A DNA stretch of 64,000 nt from Lutraria lutraria. Lineage: Eukaryota; Mollusca; Bivalvia; Venerida; Mactridae. Location: positions 20,225,817 to 20,289,816 of the forward strand of contig OZ026835.1 in NCBI GenBank assembly GCA_964023205.1, written 5' to 3'. The notes under the pieces were generated by a model that was given only the letters and a program-made list of their open reading frames with translations, was not told the DNA's origin and did not search any database. The position numbers and the translations under genes are program-made. Shown here one piece after another: positions 43,714 through 57,252 of this stretch (the stretch's first letter is position 1; every line of letters starts with the position of its first letter).

Positions 43714-46700
43714 GATAATACTATAATAATGCTTACATGTTCTGCATTGCGGCTCTCCAGTGCATTATATGTTGTTGATGTTATATACAAATTAAATCAT
43801 AAATACATGTACGTACGTGACACAATGAAATATTTATGACAATTGATTATCACATTTGATAAATTATGAAGAAAATGTAAAGTCTCAATAATTTAGAATC
43901 AGTGAAGCTTACGATTGAACAAAATAACAATATGTTCGTCATCCGAAAGGCATAGCATAATGTTATATAAAGTAAGCGATAGATCAAGTCCAGTTCACAA
44001 AACATTCATAATAGACCATGTAGAACCATCATAAAGAAGAGTAGTGTAAAACTGCATAGGTTCATATCATCATTCCGTTCCTCTATATATTTTGTAAATA
44101 TAGAGATAGGGAATGTACAGATTACTGAAATGTTCAAATGTTTTCAAATTTGTGGAGCTCGTCCGCTTATGTCTTCACGCACGCCCCTACATTTGCTACC
44201 TTAGGTGGTATTTCCATTGGTTAGGAACCTAAGAATGACAACTTAGGAAACAAAAGATTTAAATGGTCACTGACTGAATTCAATAGATTTCTTTTGTGTT
44301 AAGCCCCCCCCCCCCCCAACTACCTAAGGGACCTTACGTGTGTACGTTTAGAGGTTTGGTCTACGGACCTGAGTCCGCGAATTCAATATATATGCTCATT
44401 ACATCTTCTCTTTGAAGATTTAGTTGACAATGGCTATTTGTATACATATTTTGAAGTGATATTTGAGGAAAAATCAGCAATTTACTATAATTATACTTTA
44501 TTCTATTTCTTGTCCGTAAATGGTAATTGAAAGACAAGACTTATAAAAATGACAGATAAGATTTTATGGAAATACTAATGACCATTGCAATCATTGCAGT
44601 ATTGAGAACTTAGATTTAGACGTTTACTGCATAATTGTCAAGATTTCATTTAAGGTATTAGGATCCTTACTCCCAACATTATTATTTTAAAATAGGACGG
44701 ACAGGTTAAATCGTTATACTTTTTACAGATTTACATGATAGAAAAGGATTAGTCATGACATTCCTACCAGTACCAATATACATGCAATTTTAAGGGAAAA
44801 TATAGGTCATCTTGTAATATCTAAAAAATTAACATTTTACTATTTTTCAACAAGGGCAACAACTCTCAAATATTTTTTTTCTAGAATTTGTAAAATAAAT
44901 TATGGTGTCCGAAGTAACTATCAAGGAGATAATGATAATCGGGCGCTACTATTTTTGTAGTTTTAACATTTTTGTGTTATATTGAGTGAATCTATCAGAA
45001 TAATTGGAAGTTAGGATCCTTATACCTTAATTCATTATGTTATTTAAACTGTGTAAAAAAAGGTAAGACAACACGACTTGTGGTTAGCAAGGCCATGAAT
45101 GTTTCGCAGACATACACATTGGTCACGGTTGTGCAATGATTAGTAAAATATTTGTCCTTTATTTTGAATTCGCATGTTTTTCTCGTGGGAGAGTTAAGTC
45201 CTCTCACAGCAGTATGGGTAAGTTTGGAGTATAGTTACATAATTTGTTTAGTTTATTCACATCATTAATAGACACACTTAATGGACTATTCCCAAAAAGT
45301 TGAGAAAGAGATATCGATAATTCTATTTTTGTATATAAAAAGGCAGACATAGATTGCAACTAATAGACCGTTAATATGTGGTTTATATATTACTATTACT
45401 ATATAAAGTGCTCTAAACTGACAATCCTTTAAACTGTAACAGTATATTATCTTGTTCTAGTTAGCAATTATGCGGGATGCGTGAGTCAGTCGTTTAACAA
45501 AACTGACAAGCGTGGGTTTAACCAGCGATTAATTTAGAAAATAACTCTAAACACAGGACAACACATTCATATGTACATGTATTAGAAATTAAATCATATA
45601 AGGATGATAATGATTGGAATGTTTGGGAATATCCCATTTTTTTATTATCATTTATTTCGCCATTTTTCTATAGGATGCCATTTTCACATCGAAAACAAAG
45701 TAAATCTTGTATTAATTTAGATACCAACCAATGGAAAGGTCACAACATGTGGTGACTTATAATTAATTCACCGTATCATCATAAAAGTTTCGGCAATATT
45801 TTATAGTTACATTGTTTGTTTTTCCGCCATGTACGTTATTTTTGCTGTAACATGTCCAACTTTGGCGGACATGGCCTTATCGAGTATCTGATCAATTTTC
45901 AAGGGAAACAACTACAATTTAGGGGTTTATATACAGTCTACCTATTGTTACCCTCCTTGCTTGCGTTATGCTGACTTTATTAGGGGTCATAAAGTAATAA
46001 AGTCAGTCACGCGTAACAGATAAAATATGTTATCTTAATTGATCCAAAAATCGATATTTCACTGTATAACTTTTGGATTTCAAGAGCATGTCCCAACTAT
46101 TATGTACGTCGTTAAAATGGACAGAAACGTATGATATTGACATTAATTTGTTTCATCAGTAAAATTAATTTTGCAAATGCGAATATTATGAAAAGACAAA
46201 ATTCAAGAATCCTAGTAATAATTTTGTTATTGTATGCACAGTCAAATAGTAATTTGATTCTATTCTGCATATAAACACATTAGCTTACAATACATTTATT
46301 CTCACTACTGAAACATGGCTGTATAATGTTTCATCCATAACTGAACATCAATGGTTAATAACAAAAACATCTTTCAGTTGTGCAGCATTTATTTCAAATT
46401 CATACAAATGCATTTTATTTTAAAGTTTACTGATATCATTTACTTCACTGAATTCATATTACCAAGGCCTGATACAATTGCGTGTTTACTGGTAGTTTTA
46501 AAATAGCTTATACCTGTATTATACTCTATTCAACACACTGCACAAAAGAATAATTATAAGTTATAACTGATGTTATACTAAACTTGCATGCATGTGCTTT
46601 CAGCTGGAACAAACATCACAATATGGGCATTCACAACAAAATTTATACAAGGTAATAAAGATTTAAGATTATACAGTTGTCCTTGGATTTCATGTTCATA

Positions 46701-46920
46701 TCAAACATTAATACAGCAAAACAGTGGCTGAATATATTTACACCCAAAAGTGTTCATGTAAAGCAATGTATATCTGTCTAAATGTTTATCACATCAAAAT
46801 CACATTAATCACTGATATCTGTCTTTACTAATGTCACCATAAATTGTTTAACGACAGAAAAGTGTTTAAAAGTTCATAATCCAAGAAATCCGGAATCTTC
46901 ATAGATATAGAAAAATAATG
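43714..46920. other. Long non-coding stretch
   Basis: No genes found. It contains a poly-C run near 44305 and a perfect 12-bp hairpin at 45971-46006 (CTGACTTTATTA, 12-base loop). The rest is unremarkable AT-rich DNA. Confidence 0.5.
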
Positions 46921-46927
46921 AGTTCGA

Positions 46928-47190
46928 CCAGAGACGTATTATACGTCTCTGGTTCGACGAAGCATCCATTTTCGTTTTGTTTTTTTATCTAAGTTAAGAC
47001 ACCTCGTACCTTGACTAAACTTTTAAGATAAAAATCGTCGATCTAAGAATTTTTCTAAGAATGTTTTTCACTCTAAGACGAAAGTTAAGAAAAATCTTAC
47101 AAAGTTAGCAAAACTTGGCGAAAACTAAGATAATTTCGGGATTCTTAGATAATTTTTCATCTTAGTTAGTTTGTGAATACGGGCCCTGGT
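46928..47190. repeat. Palindrome and fragment of a GGGCCCGTATTCACAAA-type repeat
   Basis: A perfect 11-bp palindrome CCAGAGACGTA (loop TTA) lies at 46928-46952. Sequence ending GTGAATACGGGCCC near 47186 follows, with many CTAAGA/TCTTAG words between. The latter terminus resembles a widespread invertebrate TIR; the opposite terminus is not found, so it is a partial element. Confidence 0.4.
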
Positions 47191-47540
47191 GTATATAAAC
47201 AGTACAATCAATTTCTGCAATTTGATTGAAATGATATCTAACAAATATAACTCGACGTGCCCAATTGTTTGTGAGTCAATGTGAGATGCGTATAAAAAAT
47301 CAATAATCAGGTAAAGTTAGCAACCATATAAAGGGATCTCAAAAATATGATTTTATTATCCGTCCTTTGTTTACACATCATTGAAAAAATAGATATACAA
47401 AGTAGGTAATCTATATTATTTTTATGACATGTTTTTATAAGTGACATGTGGACGTATGCCAAAATGATATATTTAGCATATAATTATATTATCAAAAATG
47501 AATAAATAATAAATTTCATTTAATGAAATGTCATCGTCTA

Positions 47541-47846
47541 TTTAAGGTCAATTAGAACAATAGATGAAAACATTAGAACAATCGTAAAATATAAGAAATA
47601 TATATTACTTGAGCTGTAAAAATATTTACATTATGCCTTCCATTAGGCATATCTCATAAAATAGTTGTCAGATGCCTTTTCTTATTTTTTGTAACATGAT
47701 TAAAAAATACTGTGCTGTATTTCTATATATACTTTGTGATAAAAAAATTGGAACGTTTTTATTGCAAGTAAAAGTCAGTTTCACATCTGTCTAGGTAAAA
47801 TAAGACCTACTTCAATTTAAACATCCAAAAAGCTAATGGGGCTTTA
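47541..47846. mobile_element. MITE, CCCATTAGCTTTTT family, copy 3
   Basis: The right terminus is AAAAAGCTAATGGGGC. The interior aligns with 26541-26862 over most of its length with small insertions and deletions. The left terminus is degraded (GGTCAATTAG). Non-coding. Confidence 0.55.
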
Positions 47847-48815
47847 ACAATAGTGAAAACCATTTTTTTATTTATGTTATTTTTTTATAATATCAACAAA
47901 TTTGGTTATAAATATCGATTTTGCTTTTATACGGAAGTAAAGTAAAATATTTCACATATTCTAATATTTTCATCCATGTTGTAATATGTTTTAGTCTTCA
48001 ACCTCAATTATCCTAAAACTTGATTCAACGCGTCCAATGTTTATTACCCTGTATAATATATCATGCTGTGGCTGTATATACATAGATACCTAATCAGCAG
48101 ATATGATCTTCGCCAAATGATCGTTGTTTCCGTAAACGTACGTAAATGTCCGAGCTTTGCCGAACGACTGACGAATTGAACTTAACAAAATCTAAGGGGT
48201 AGTTTTAAAAAACATCAAAAGGGTCGAAGAAGATATTATTTGATTGTTTTCATATTTTACACGGTGAAAGAAATTAAATTTTCAAAACGAATGCAATGAG
48301 TACAAATTAGATCACATTTCCCCCAAAAAAGTTATGATGCTGAAAACATCAAATATTCTTTGAAAAATCTACCAATTTTACGCTTTTTACATTGAATATA
48401 GAGGGAATCGATAGGTGTCTTTTTCAAACGCAAAAGGGTCGAAGAAAGAATTAATTCAAAATAATAAAAAATACACCATTAGAAAGATAAAAGATTAATT
48501 AAACTTTTGTGATGAGTACAAATTTCGTATTTTAAATAGAATAAAAGTTATGACGATTATAGTGAAAACCCCCTTCTTTGTTTAATGTAATTTATTTATC
48601 GATTTTCATAATCAGCATGTCCGCGAAAGTTGGGTATGAAACTAAATTCGGGGATTAATTGCTATAATATATATAATTTAAAAATTGACAACATCAATGT
48701 TATTTCTTCTTTGTTTTTTTACAGTTTCCATTTAAAAGTAAATATAGCCGGTCAACTCTGACTACTTGTATAAGTATAGGTCGGTATCTTTTCACAAAAT
48801 TCGTACGTTTAGCAT
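47847..48815. other. Non-coding AT-rich DNA
   Basis: Nothing recognisable apart from two similar AAAAGGGTCGAAGAA strings near 48217 and 48427, possibly an internal duplication. Confidence 0.4.
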
Positions 48816-48819
48816 GTTT

Positions 48820-48945
48820 ATTTATTTGGGTTTAACACCACTTTAAAAAAAGTTCAGGTACATACAACGGCCGATCCGACCCCGGATAGCCTGGTAACAA
48901 ATCCAGTTCACACAACCACTGGACCAATACTGCGGCCTGAGTATT
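48820..48945 (-). repeat. SINE fragment with Meta-like 3' end
   Basis: On the minus strand the tail reads GGTGTTAAACCCAAATAAAT, a Meta-domain SINE ending. A tRNA-like A-box string (TTGGTCCAGTGGTTG) lies about 100 bases upstream. The middle is shortened. Confidence 0.5.
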
Positions 48946-50499
48946 AGTAACATTTATGTTCATTATATATTTGTTCTACTGACATTTTTGTACGCCCTCA
49001 AATAATTTGAAAAAAAAATGGCGGACAATTGGTTGTCGATGTGATTGATAAAGTGAACCATGTGCCTCAACCATGTATTGAACCCAGCGCGTTCAATTCA
49101 TAGCGTATTACTGAATAGATTTAGCTTGTGGGCGATCTGGTAAACCTACTTAAAATGGAGATTAAATTGAATGTTAAATAAATTATATACAGTTGAATTT
49201 TAGTTCAAGCGTTTATAATAAAGTATAAATCAAACATGATCGAGTATAGGTACATAAATGTGGTATTAGTGTTATACATACGCGTATATTTTTTAAGCAT
49301 TTGATTATACATGTATGACTCGATTTGATTCGTAGGATGGCTTGGTATATAAAGAAAATTAAACTAAAGAATGACGTTATGAGTGACAATATTTTGTAAT
49401 TGTCATTCATCTCTATACAAGCTTTTCGATGAATTGAGTATTTATTTCATGGAAGACAAACAATGAAGTTTGTTTCATACCTAGGTACCTCTTTCACAGG
49501 GTGAATTATTGGCATTGAACAAACTTTCAAACGTTGTAGTAGGTGTCATTCAAATACATATATTGGTGTAGATCATAAACGAAAAAAATATCGATCAGGA
49601 AGTGTCAACAACCAATGAAATGTTAGTAAGCAGTTTGTAAGTACTAATAGGAGGAAGGAAATAAACTTCATAAATAAATTAATCGTTATTTTGGCGATGA
49701 ATAGACACTGTGTTTAAGCCTCATAGAATTACATTCCTGTTCAATAATTGAACTACGGTCATTAGATTAGTTTCTTTGTATAATACACATATTTTACGGC
49801 TATGGTTACAATAAGTGCCTGAATAGTTACGCTAAAGTAACTTGTATAATAAGAAATCTAATTAAATCTTGGAATAGAGAAACTTGAGTATTTGAGCGAA
49901 TAATAGTGTATAGAAGTTGATTTGTTCACCAGGGGTTAAACGTCGCAACGAAAGCCAGGGTCACTTGGCGATCTTTATATACTATGTACTATATTTATAT
50001 AAAAGTTTGTTATTTTTTTTTAATTCAATCTAATTTATTTTACTGATTTTGCATCCGTGTTGTAATTTATTGTTTTATTTCAAGTACATTTTATAAAAAT
50101 GGAGCTTGTCAAGTTATATTGCGCACAATAAACTATCGTTTTCATTTTAGCTACATGTTTAATTAAGATGTCTGTTTGACTCTTACTTACACAAACTCGT
50201 CCATTACCTTTACCTTTCTTTTTTTATTTTTTTTTATTCTTCATACTCGTACAATCATATGGATTGTTGTGTTACATATTGTTACATATTTTTAACAAAC
50301 GTGTTTGTAAACATTTTTATATTGTTGCAAATATATGATGTTTTCATATGAAGAATATATAAATTTTTAGGAGAAAAGAAATGATGAAAAAAATAGAGGG
50401 TTTAAGCTCGTTTCCAATTCCGTATAATTAATTATATTCATACATGAATGATATTAGTAACAGTTGAAATGTAAAAGGTTTTAAAAAGTTTTTGTTTGA
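48946..50499. other. Non-coding AT-rich DNA
   Basis: No exon or repeat family recognised. A tRNA-like string near 49080-49140 is too incomplete to call. Confidence 0.45.
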
Positions 50500-53400
50500 A
50501 GAAGATGATAAATTATAATTCAAAACCGGCCCATTTGGTGTTATGCTGATTTAATTTGTCATTTATCAATGCTATTTCGTTTTCTAATTTTATTCTTATT
50601 TTGAGATACGCAACAAAGTTATCAAAAATTAGTGATGGATTCTATTTTTTGCTTGAAATATATAAGATTTCATTAGAAGTAAAATGAAATTAATTACATT
50701 TCTTCTTTTAATATTTTCCTTGTCTATTATTCCAAAACATATTGTTTTTAAGTTTAAAGAACATTTCAGGTTTCTATCGGATATAAAATTCCAAGTTTAT
50801 TCCACAAATGTTGCACATAATTACATCCCAAAACAAATGCTCTAATGTTTCCATAAATTTGCATGTTAAAAAAATAGCATAAACTTGATTCTGAGATCTT
50901 GCATTGATGTAATGATTTATTTGTTGGTAAAATTCTCATGAAGTATTTGTATTGAAAACTTCTTAATTTTACATCTAATAGTAGCTTTTGTGTTTGAGAG
51001 TATATTTTTGTCCACTGTAATGACTCATTTGGGAATATTGATGACCATTTTGTTTCGGACTTTATTTCTGCTTTAGTTTTAGTTTTCAGCTGTGTCTCGT
51101 ATTTTGTTGGGTTCTTTAGATTTTAATAATTTGTCAAATAATCTTTCTTGTTGTGTGTATATTATACCCTCTTGAGTTAGTGCCTTCTTTATATGTATAG
51201 GAACACTGGATATTAAATTAAAGTATCTTAAATACTGCATGTCATCTATGTTATATACATTTTTATGTTTTCAAAATTATAGAAGACTTTTGTTCTATAA
51301 TCAAAAATATGTTCTAATTTCGTTATTCCCTTTTCATGCCAATCTTTGTAATAAAACGTTTTGTTACATACTTTGATTTCCGTATTATTCCATATTAATT
51401 GTTTACTTATTTCTACATTATTTTCATTTTTATTTATACTAATCCAAGATCGTAATATATCTTCTTAAAATATATTTCCATTGCTTAGTGCTTTTGCATC
51501 ACTTTCGGATATGTTACATTGAAATATTAGCTCTCCTCCTTTTTAATTTAGTATTGATTGATAAAAGATTTTCCAATGTCAATTATTGTTCTTATCTATT
51601 AATCGTTTATCCAGCATCCCTTAAGAGCAATAAGAAAATAGTTCAAGTTGACCATTCTTATTCCTCCTAATGTATAATCTAATACAAGCGTATCTCTTTT
51701 AATCTTATCAGGTTTGTTGTTCCACAAAAATTTAAACATCTGTGTGGTTATATTTTGTATAATTTGTTTAGCTGGGTTTTGTAGAACAGTTAATGGACAG
51801 ATAAGTTTTGGAAGTGCAAATGTTTTCAAGACAGTAACTTTTCTTAATAATGTTAATTTTCTATGTTGTCATTGTTTTAAACAGTTATTGAAACTTTCAA
51901 TTTTAGGTATTAAATTTAGTTTAAGATTTTGTTCTTTATCATTTGTAAATATTATGCCAAGAGTTTGAGCTGAGTCAGATGTCCATTTAAATTGTTTGTC
52001 TTGACTGTAATTTATGTTAGTGTTTTCAAGGAACCTATTAAGTTCTTAACACATTTGTTTTATTAGTATTTAGTTTTAATCCTGAGACACATTCAAAATT
52101 TGAAATAACATCTACTAATTTTTCAAAAGATTGTTTAGAGCCGTTATTCATAAAAGTGGCGTCATCCGCAAACAGTGACTGTTTTATTTCAATGTTGTTA
52201 ATAGTAATACCTTTAATGGACTTTTCTTTCTGAATATAATTTGATAGAATTTCGATGCATATAATGGAGAGGGAAGAAGAGAGAGGACAGCCTTGTCTAA
52301 CTCCTCGATGTATATCAAAAGCTTCGGAAAAATAACCATTGTTTATAACTATACTGGTTATATCATTATTAAATGATTTTACCCACTTAATGAGAGATTC
52401 GCCGAAATTAAAGTGATGTAAACATTTTATCATAAAATTGTGATCAAGGGTATCGAATGCCTTTCCGAAATCGGCAAATAGAAGTAATCCCGGTATTTGT
52501 TTTTGTTGCGCATATTCTATTATTTCGAATATCAAACGTACATTTTCACCAATGTATCTGCTTTTAATAAAACCTGTTTGTGAGCAGCTTATAATAGAAT
52601 TAATAACTTTCTTTATTCTGTTTGCGATGGCTTTTGTAGCAATTTTGTAATCAACGTTAAGTAGACTTATTGGGCGCCAATTACTTAATATTTCTAGGTC
52701 TTTATTTGGTTTTGGTAGGAGGGAGATAATACTCTGTCTTTGTAAACATGTTAGTTGCCCAGTGATAAATGAATGATTTATAGAATTCATGTAATATTTT
52801 TTATGTCTTGACAAAATACTTTATAAAATTCAACGGTGATTCCATCGGAACCGGGGCTCTTTTGGTTCTTCATTTCACTAAGGCATTCAGAACATTCATT
52901 TTCATTTAATATACCTTCACAGCCTACCTTTTCGTTTTCAGTGAGTTTATTTATTTCTTGTGTAAAAAAGTTATAACTGCTGTTTTTTTATTTCTTTTAC
53001 GCTATATAATTGCTTGTAGAAGGTTGCCTGAGCCTTTAATATTTCATTTTGAGAAGTAATTTCATTATCGTTTTATTTTTAATTTATATATGGTTTTCTT
53101 TTCTGCATTTGTTTTTTCTAAGGCTGCGAAATATTTACTATTTCTTTCGTTTCCTTCTATACTTATTGCTTTAGCTCGTATCAAAATTCCATTTATTATT
53201 TTTTCTATTATCTGATTTAACTTGTGTTGCTTTGTATTTATCTCTGATATTACTGCATTTATATTTGTATTTTCATTAGTTCTATTTAGTTCATGTTCTA
53301 ACATATTTATAGTATCATTTAATTCCTTTTCAAGTTTATTTTCCTCTCGTTTTTTATAAGTTGTGTATCTTATAGTAACATATCTAATGGTTCCTTTTAT

Positions 53401-54195
53401 AATGTCCCAAAGTGTTTTTGGGTCTGTTTCTTGATTTATCTCTACAATGTCTTTGGTGTTATTTACAATCATTGTTTGATATTCATTTTCAACTAAGATA
53501 CTATTGTTAAGTTTAAAGTAGCCTGGGCCCCTTTTTACATTTATGCATTCAAATTCAAGGTCAATAAGTGAATGATCCGTCTTATAACCTGACTTAATAT
53601 TACAGTTTTTTTACTTTATTGGTTAAACTTTTTGATAATAAAAAAAATAGTCATATCTGCTTGAAACCCGTGATACTGAATTTGAATGCCATGTATATTG
53701 CAACTTCGATGGATTGAATGAACGCCAAATGTCTATTAATTGGCCAATATTTATTATTATTTTCATTTATTTCATTTCTACATTTTTTATAAGTGTCAGT
53801 CTTACCATTTCGTTTACCATTTTTAATGTCTAAAATTGTATTGAAATCGCCTCCAATTATATAAGTTTCATCAATATTTTGGTTAATATCGTTTTTCATA
53901 AGTTTAAAAACATTTATATTGTCATCATTTGGTCCATATATATTCATCATAGTAAACTTATTTTCATTTACAACTATTTCTAATTTGATTAAACGCCCTA
54001 TTAATATTTCTTTAACATTTTTAATTTCACCTACAAAGTTTGGACTGAATAATATTGCGACCCCTTCACTGTTCTCTTTGTTCACACTAAAGAAAGATAG
54101 TTCCTTAATTCTAAATATTGAAATATATGTTGTCTTTTTCTAAACTTACCTAATCCTCTTACATTTAACGAGCAAATTCTAACCTTTTCCAACAT
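50500..54195 (-). mobile_element. Decayed Tx1/L1-type LINE
   Basis: A 3.7-kb minus-strand LINE with multiple frameshifts and stops. It begins near 54195 with an endonuclease start (ICSLNVRGLGKFRKRQ) of the Tx1/L1 type. The endonuclease continues to about 53650 (YIIGGDFNTILD). A linker (53472-53065), the RT (52814-52038) and a C-terminal region (51829-51599, FKFLWNNKPDKIKRD) follow. The frame then decays to about 50700, where the CX-type ending LEHLFWD is visible. It is dead. Confidence 0.8.
52038..52814 (-). pseudogene. Tx1/L1-type reverse transcriptase domain
   Basis: A 258-codon uninterrupted part of the decayed LINE. Motifs: LLPKPNKDLEILSNWRPISL (finger region), LLLFADFGKAFDTLDHNF (motif A), GVRQGCPLSSSLSIICIEIL (motif B) and SLFADDATF (motif C, FADD). 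The catalytic aspartates remain, but flanking parts of the ORF are frameshifted. Confidence 0.82.
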
Positions 54196-55270
54196 TTAAA
54201 AACAAAAAGAAAAAATCATATCGAATGTATTTGGAAACGAACAAAAACCCATGCATAATAAACATAATTGTTGAGAGGTGGCGTAAGTTGGCCACTTCAA
54301 GTCGAGCTACAACCATTATTTAATGTTCATGATCTATATAAATTCATATTCTTATTACTAATAGCGATATAGATCCTAATTTGATTATAAAGACATAGCA
54401 ATGATAACGTATACAGTCATGTATTTGCTTCTGGTAATTCAAAACTATTCCTTATATAAATATTTACTTATAATGTTAGCACTGTTTCAATCACCCAAAA
54501 TAATAATGTTGTGATAACAATTGTAAATATCTGTATGCTGTAAGTATGGTCTGATACAAGAATAGTTACAGATGCAAACTAATCTATACTGATCATAAAG
54601 TTCTGATTAAGAATTGTAATATCTAGCACACTAAATACGATTTTCAGACAGAAGTAGAAACAAATGATACAGTTATTACAATGTTTCATTACAACAATGT
54701 TCTCTGTTTTTTCCTGTGATCATATTTCAATAATAAGCATATTTGTCTTCGTATGAAAAAAACACTAAATAACTATGTAAGCTGATTTGTATACTTAATT
54801 CGTACCGTTTTAAATACATAAATTTACTTATATACCTTTCTATGAAACAAAATCTTCTCTTTATTAGTAAATATGGTCTAAATACTTATTATTATCTTTC
54901 ACAAAAACAGCTTTTAGCCTAAGCGGCTGACGGGCCAAGACGTGAACCGTGGTGTCTACATCTACATATGTACATGTAGTACAAAATATGCCTAAAGATA
55001 TACAAAGCCGGCTAATAAATTATTTCAAGCTTGTATTTTTTTCGTATTCATGTAGCATCGGTTATAAAGACAAAATTATTTCGCCGTGCATTTACATACG
55101 TTCAATGATTGAATAGATACTATCAAACGATACCTGTTAGGTAATTGATAAATAAATCAGCAATGTTTCCAGTTATATAGCGGTAGGCAGCTGTATAGAA
55201 CTACCCTTGTTCTCCGCAAATAACTTCCAACTTCTCTTGACGCGATATATCAGCGATGGAGGTTTTTAAA
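54196..55270. other. Non-coding AT-rich DNA
   Basis: No gene or repeat recognised upstream of the decayed LINE. Confidence 0.45.
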
Positions 55271-55275
55271 AGTAT

Positions 55276-55522
55276 TCTTTTGTTTGTTTATATCGAGTTT
55301 TACGCCCTTTTCAACTATCAGAGTCATATGAGGCGGGCAGTTCACCTAACCATCGTTCCTGGGAAGGACTAGTAATAGACACACATCCTCCGTAGGCAAC
55401 TTCCTACTTTCTCACATAAATAGACATGGTCGGCAGCGGGACTCGAACCCACGACCCTCTATCAGTGAGAGGATACAGTGATTTGAAGTCAGTGACCTTA
55501 ACCACTCAAGCACGGAGGCGGG
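55276..55522 (-). mobile_element. tRNA-derived SINE with Meta-like 3' end
   Basis: The minus-strand head resembles a Leu/Ser-class tRNA with a variable arm: A-box TGCTTGAGTGGTTAAGG (about 55496-55512), GACTTCAAATC in the anticodon region, and B-box GTGGGTTCGAGTCCC (about 55438-55451). The body ends GGGCGTAAAACTCGATATAA plus CAAA repeats. The head is close to a tRNA but continues directly into the SINE body, so it is not called as a tRNA gene. Confidence 0.75.
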
Positions 55523-55658
55523 TTAAGCGATTGAGGACGAAAGGTTGAAAATATAAATGTCTCCAATATTACCACCACAGGTGGTATGTGTCATGCCTAG
55601 GGTTCGAACTTACCACCCGAGGTTCGTAGATCTAACGCTCCATTTATTAAGGAAAGCG

Positions 55659-55965
55659 GAGGGCTATGATTGTTATCAGGAATACGACTGTTGCGATATA
55701 CCGATATTTACGGTATGCTGTTAAATGTATACGTATACCGTATCAAGAGAGAGTCTGTATTGGTCATATCGGCCTTTTTCCTTTTACATAAATTTCACGC
55801 AAAAGAAATTATTTGCTATATTATTGCCTATTATTTTTTATTTGCACAGCACACACATTAAAGTAAGAGCAGAATAATTGAGGCCAGTGAATATTACCTT
55901 ACAGCGTAAAACCAGTCCGATATCGCAATACGTAACGTATCGAAAATATCGAAAAACACAGCCCT
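55659..55965. mobile_element. Possible hAT-like MITE
   Basis: Inverted ends AGGGCTATG / CACAGCCCT enclose about 300 bp with further inverted similarity (TTGCGATAT near 55692 and ATATCGCAATA near 55920). TAAGGAAA occurs just outside both ends, as expected for an 8-bp hAT duplication, but it is offset by four bases on the left. Confidence 0.35.
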
Positions 55966-56547
55966 AATAAGGAAATCCGCCTTAAATTTGACTGTACCAG
56001 ACTATAATAATATTTTTGTATCTTCGTTGTTGGATCAGGGGGATATCGTATATGTAAAACACTTCATTTACTTAAAATTGAACCTAAGAGGTCAGCTTTG
56101 GACGAAAAAATATATATGAATAAGAAATATAAATGTTTCAAACATGGGCGTCCAAACTTTATATTGTTCAAAACGTCTTGGTTGTAATTACAATGATAGG
56201 CCGGGCATTCGTGTTACTTAATATTAACGTTATTTCTTTATACATCAGTTTACATTTATATTTTGTATTTACTTTTTATATTATTTACCTAAATATCGAT
56301 CATATTTGCGCAGTGAAGTTCTGTGGTTATTGTATAAATAATACACTCTTTACATCGTTCGAATACATGTAAACGCATCATTGCGACGGTTGTTACAGTC
56401 GGTATACATTGTATAAAACTGTTGACGTAATCTTTTAATGTGTAATCAACTATTTTAAGCACTGAGTTCTTTTTTTCCAAATGTTGATTTAAGTCTTGGA
56501 AATTTTCCAAATTAAGGAAACATTGGGGGAATGCCCGTCTATTTGGT

Positions 56548-56588
56548 TATAAAAATCCAACACTTCCGCCCTTCGACTATTCAGATTA
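56548..56588 (+). promoter_or_regulatory. Candidate core promoter of gene C (TATA box and initiator)
   Basis: TATAAAAA at 56548-56555 is followed 35 bases later by an initiator-like TTCAGATT (A at 56583). This would give a 14-base 5' UTR before the ATG at 56597 and argues against using the in-frame ATG at 56531. The spacing is slightly long; no transcript data. Confidence 0.4.
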
Positions 56589-56596
56589 TTACCACT

Positions 56597-56716
56597 ATGG
56601 CGATAGGACGAGGTTTACCATTGACAATTTTATTTCTTTCTCTTGCAGTAGGAGCGTTAAGTAATTCTTTCGACGTTGATGAAGAAATTAAAGCTTTGGC
56701 ATTGTTGAATAAAGTT
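56597..56716 (+). CDS. Gene C exon 1: signal peptide
   Basis: ATG in a good context (ACTATGG) opens a 40-codon exon ending at a GTAAGT donor (phase 0). MAIGRGLPLTILFLSLAVGA is a classical signal peptide, with basic n-region, hydrophobic h-region and likely cleavage near GALS. An acidic mature start (SFDVDEEIK) follows. It marks a new secreted or membrane protein beginning here, distinct from gene A. The alternative upstream ATG (56531) would bury the signal. Confidence 0.7.
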
Positions 56717-57252
56717 GTAAGTTTATGCAATTTCACTATGCAATATCTATAGTGATATTAGTTTTAAATTAACAATATTCTGCAACGACCTGAAAGTCGA
56801 TATATTTTGTATTTTTCAATTTGGCTGATAGTCGTTAAATCAATTAAGAAATTGAAGCTTTGGCATCGAAGGAAGTTGTTAGTTTATGCGATTGGACTGT
56901 GAAATGTCTCGCTGGTAACTGCTAAGGAATGTTTCTGACTTTTGGTATTGACCGCAAATGTGTTATAAAATATATTTACGCCTAAGCGGCTGTGATCTAT
57001 TGCAGCGTTTAAAAATAATTAAACATGAAGTGTGAGCCATTTAACTTAATTTAATATCTAATCATAATTCTATGGAGGGTTTTCGCGTTTTACTTCAAAA
57101 TAATTAAAATGATTTATTAACAATAAAACTAAACAATTTAAAAACAAAGCTCTTAAGCTTGTACCATTTCATACAGCTTCATTACGCATGCTTCAACATA
57201 AGTCAAATATGCCTTAGATGCAGTTTTCGCAAAATATTTTGGTAACTTTTAG

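Noticed and set aside
55436..55522. Possible Leu/Ser tRNA gene on the minus strand
   Set aside because: A- and B-boxes are good, but the sequence runs straight into a SINE body with a Meta-like tail and CAAA repeats.
56531..56596. Upstream in-frame ATG for gene C
   Set aside because: It lies before the TATA-like box and would place 22 residues before the signal peptide; the ATG at 56597 has better context.
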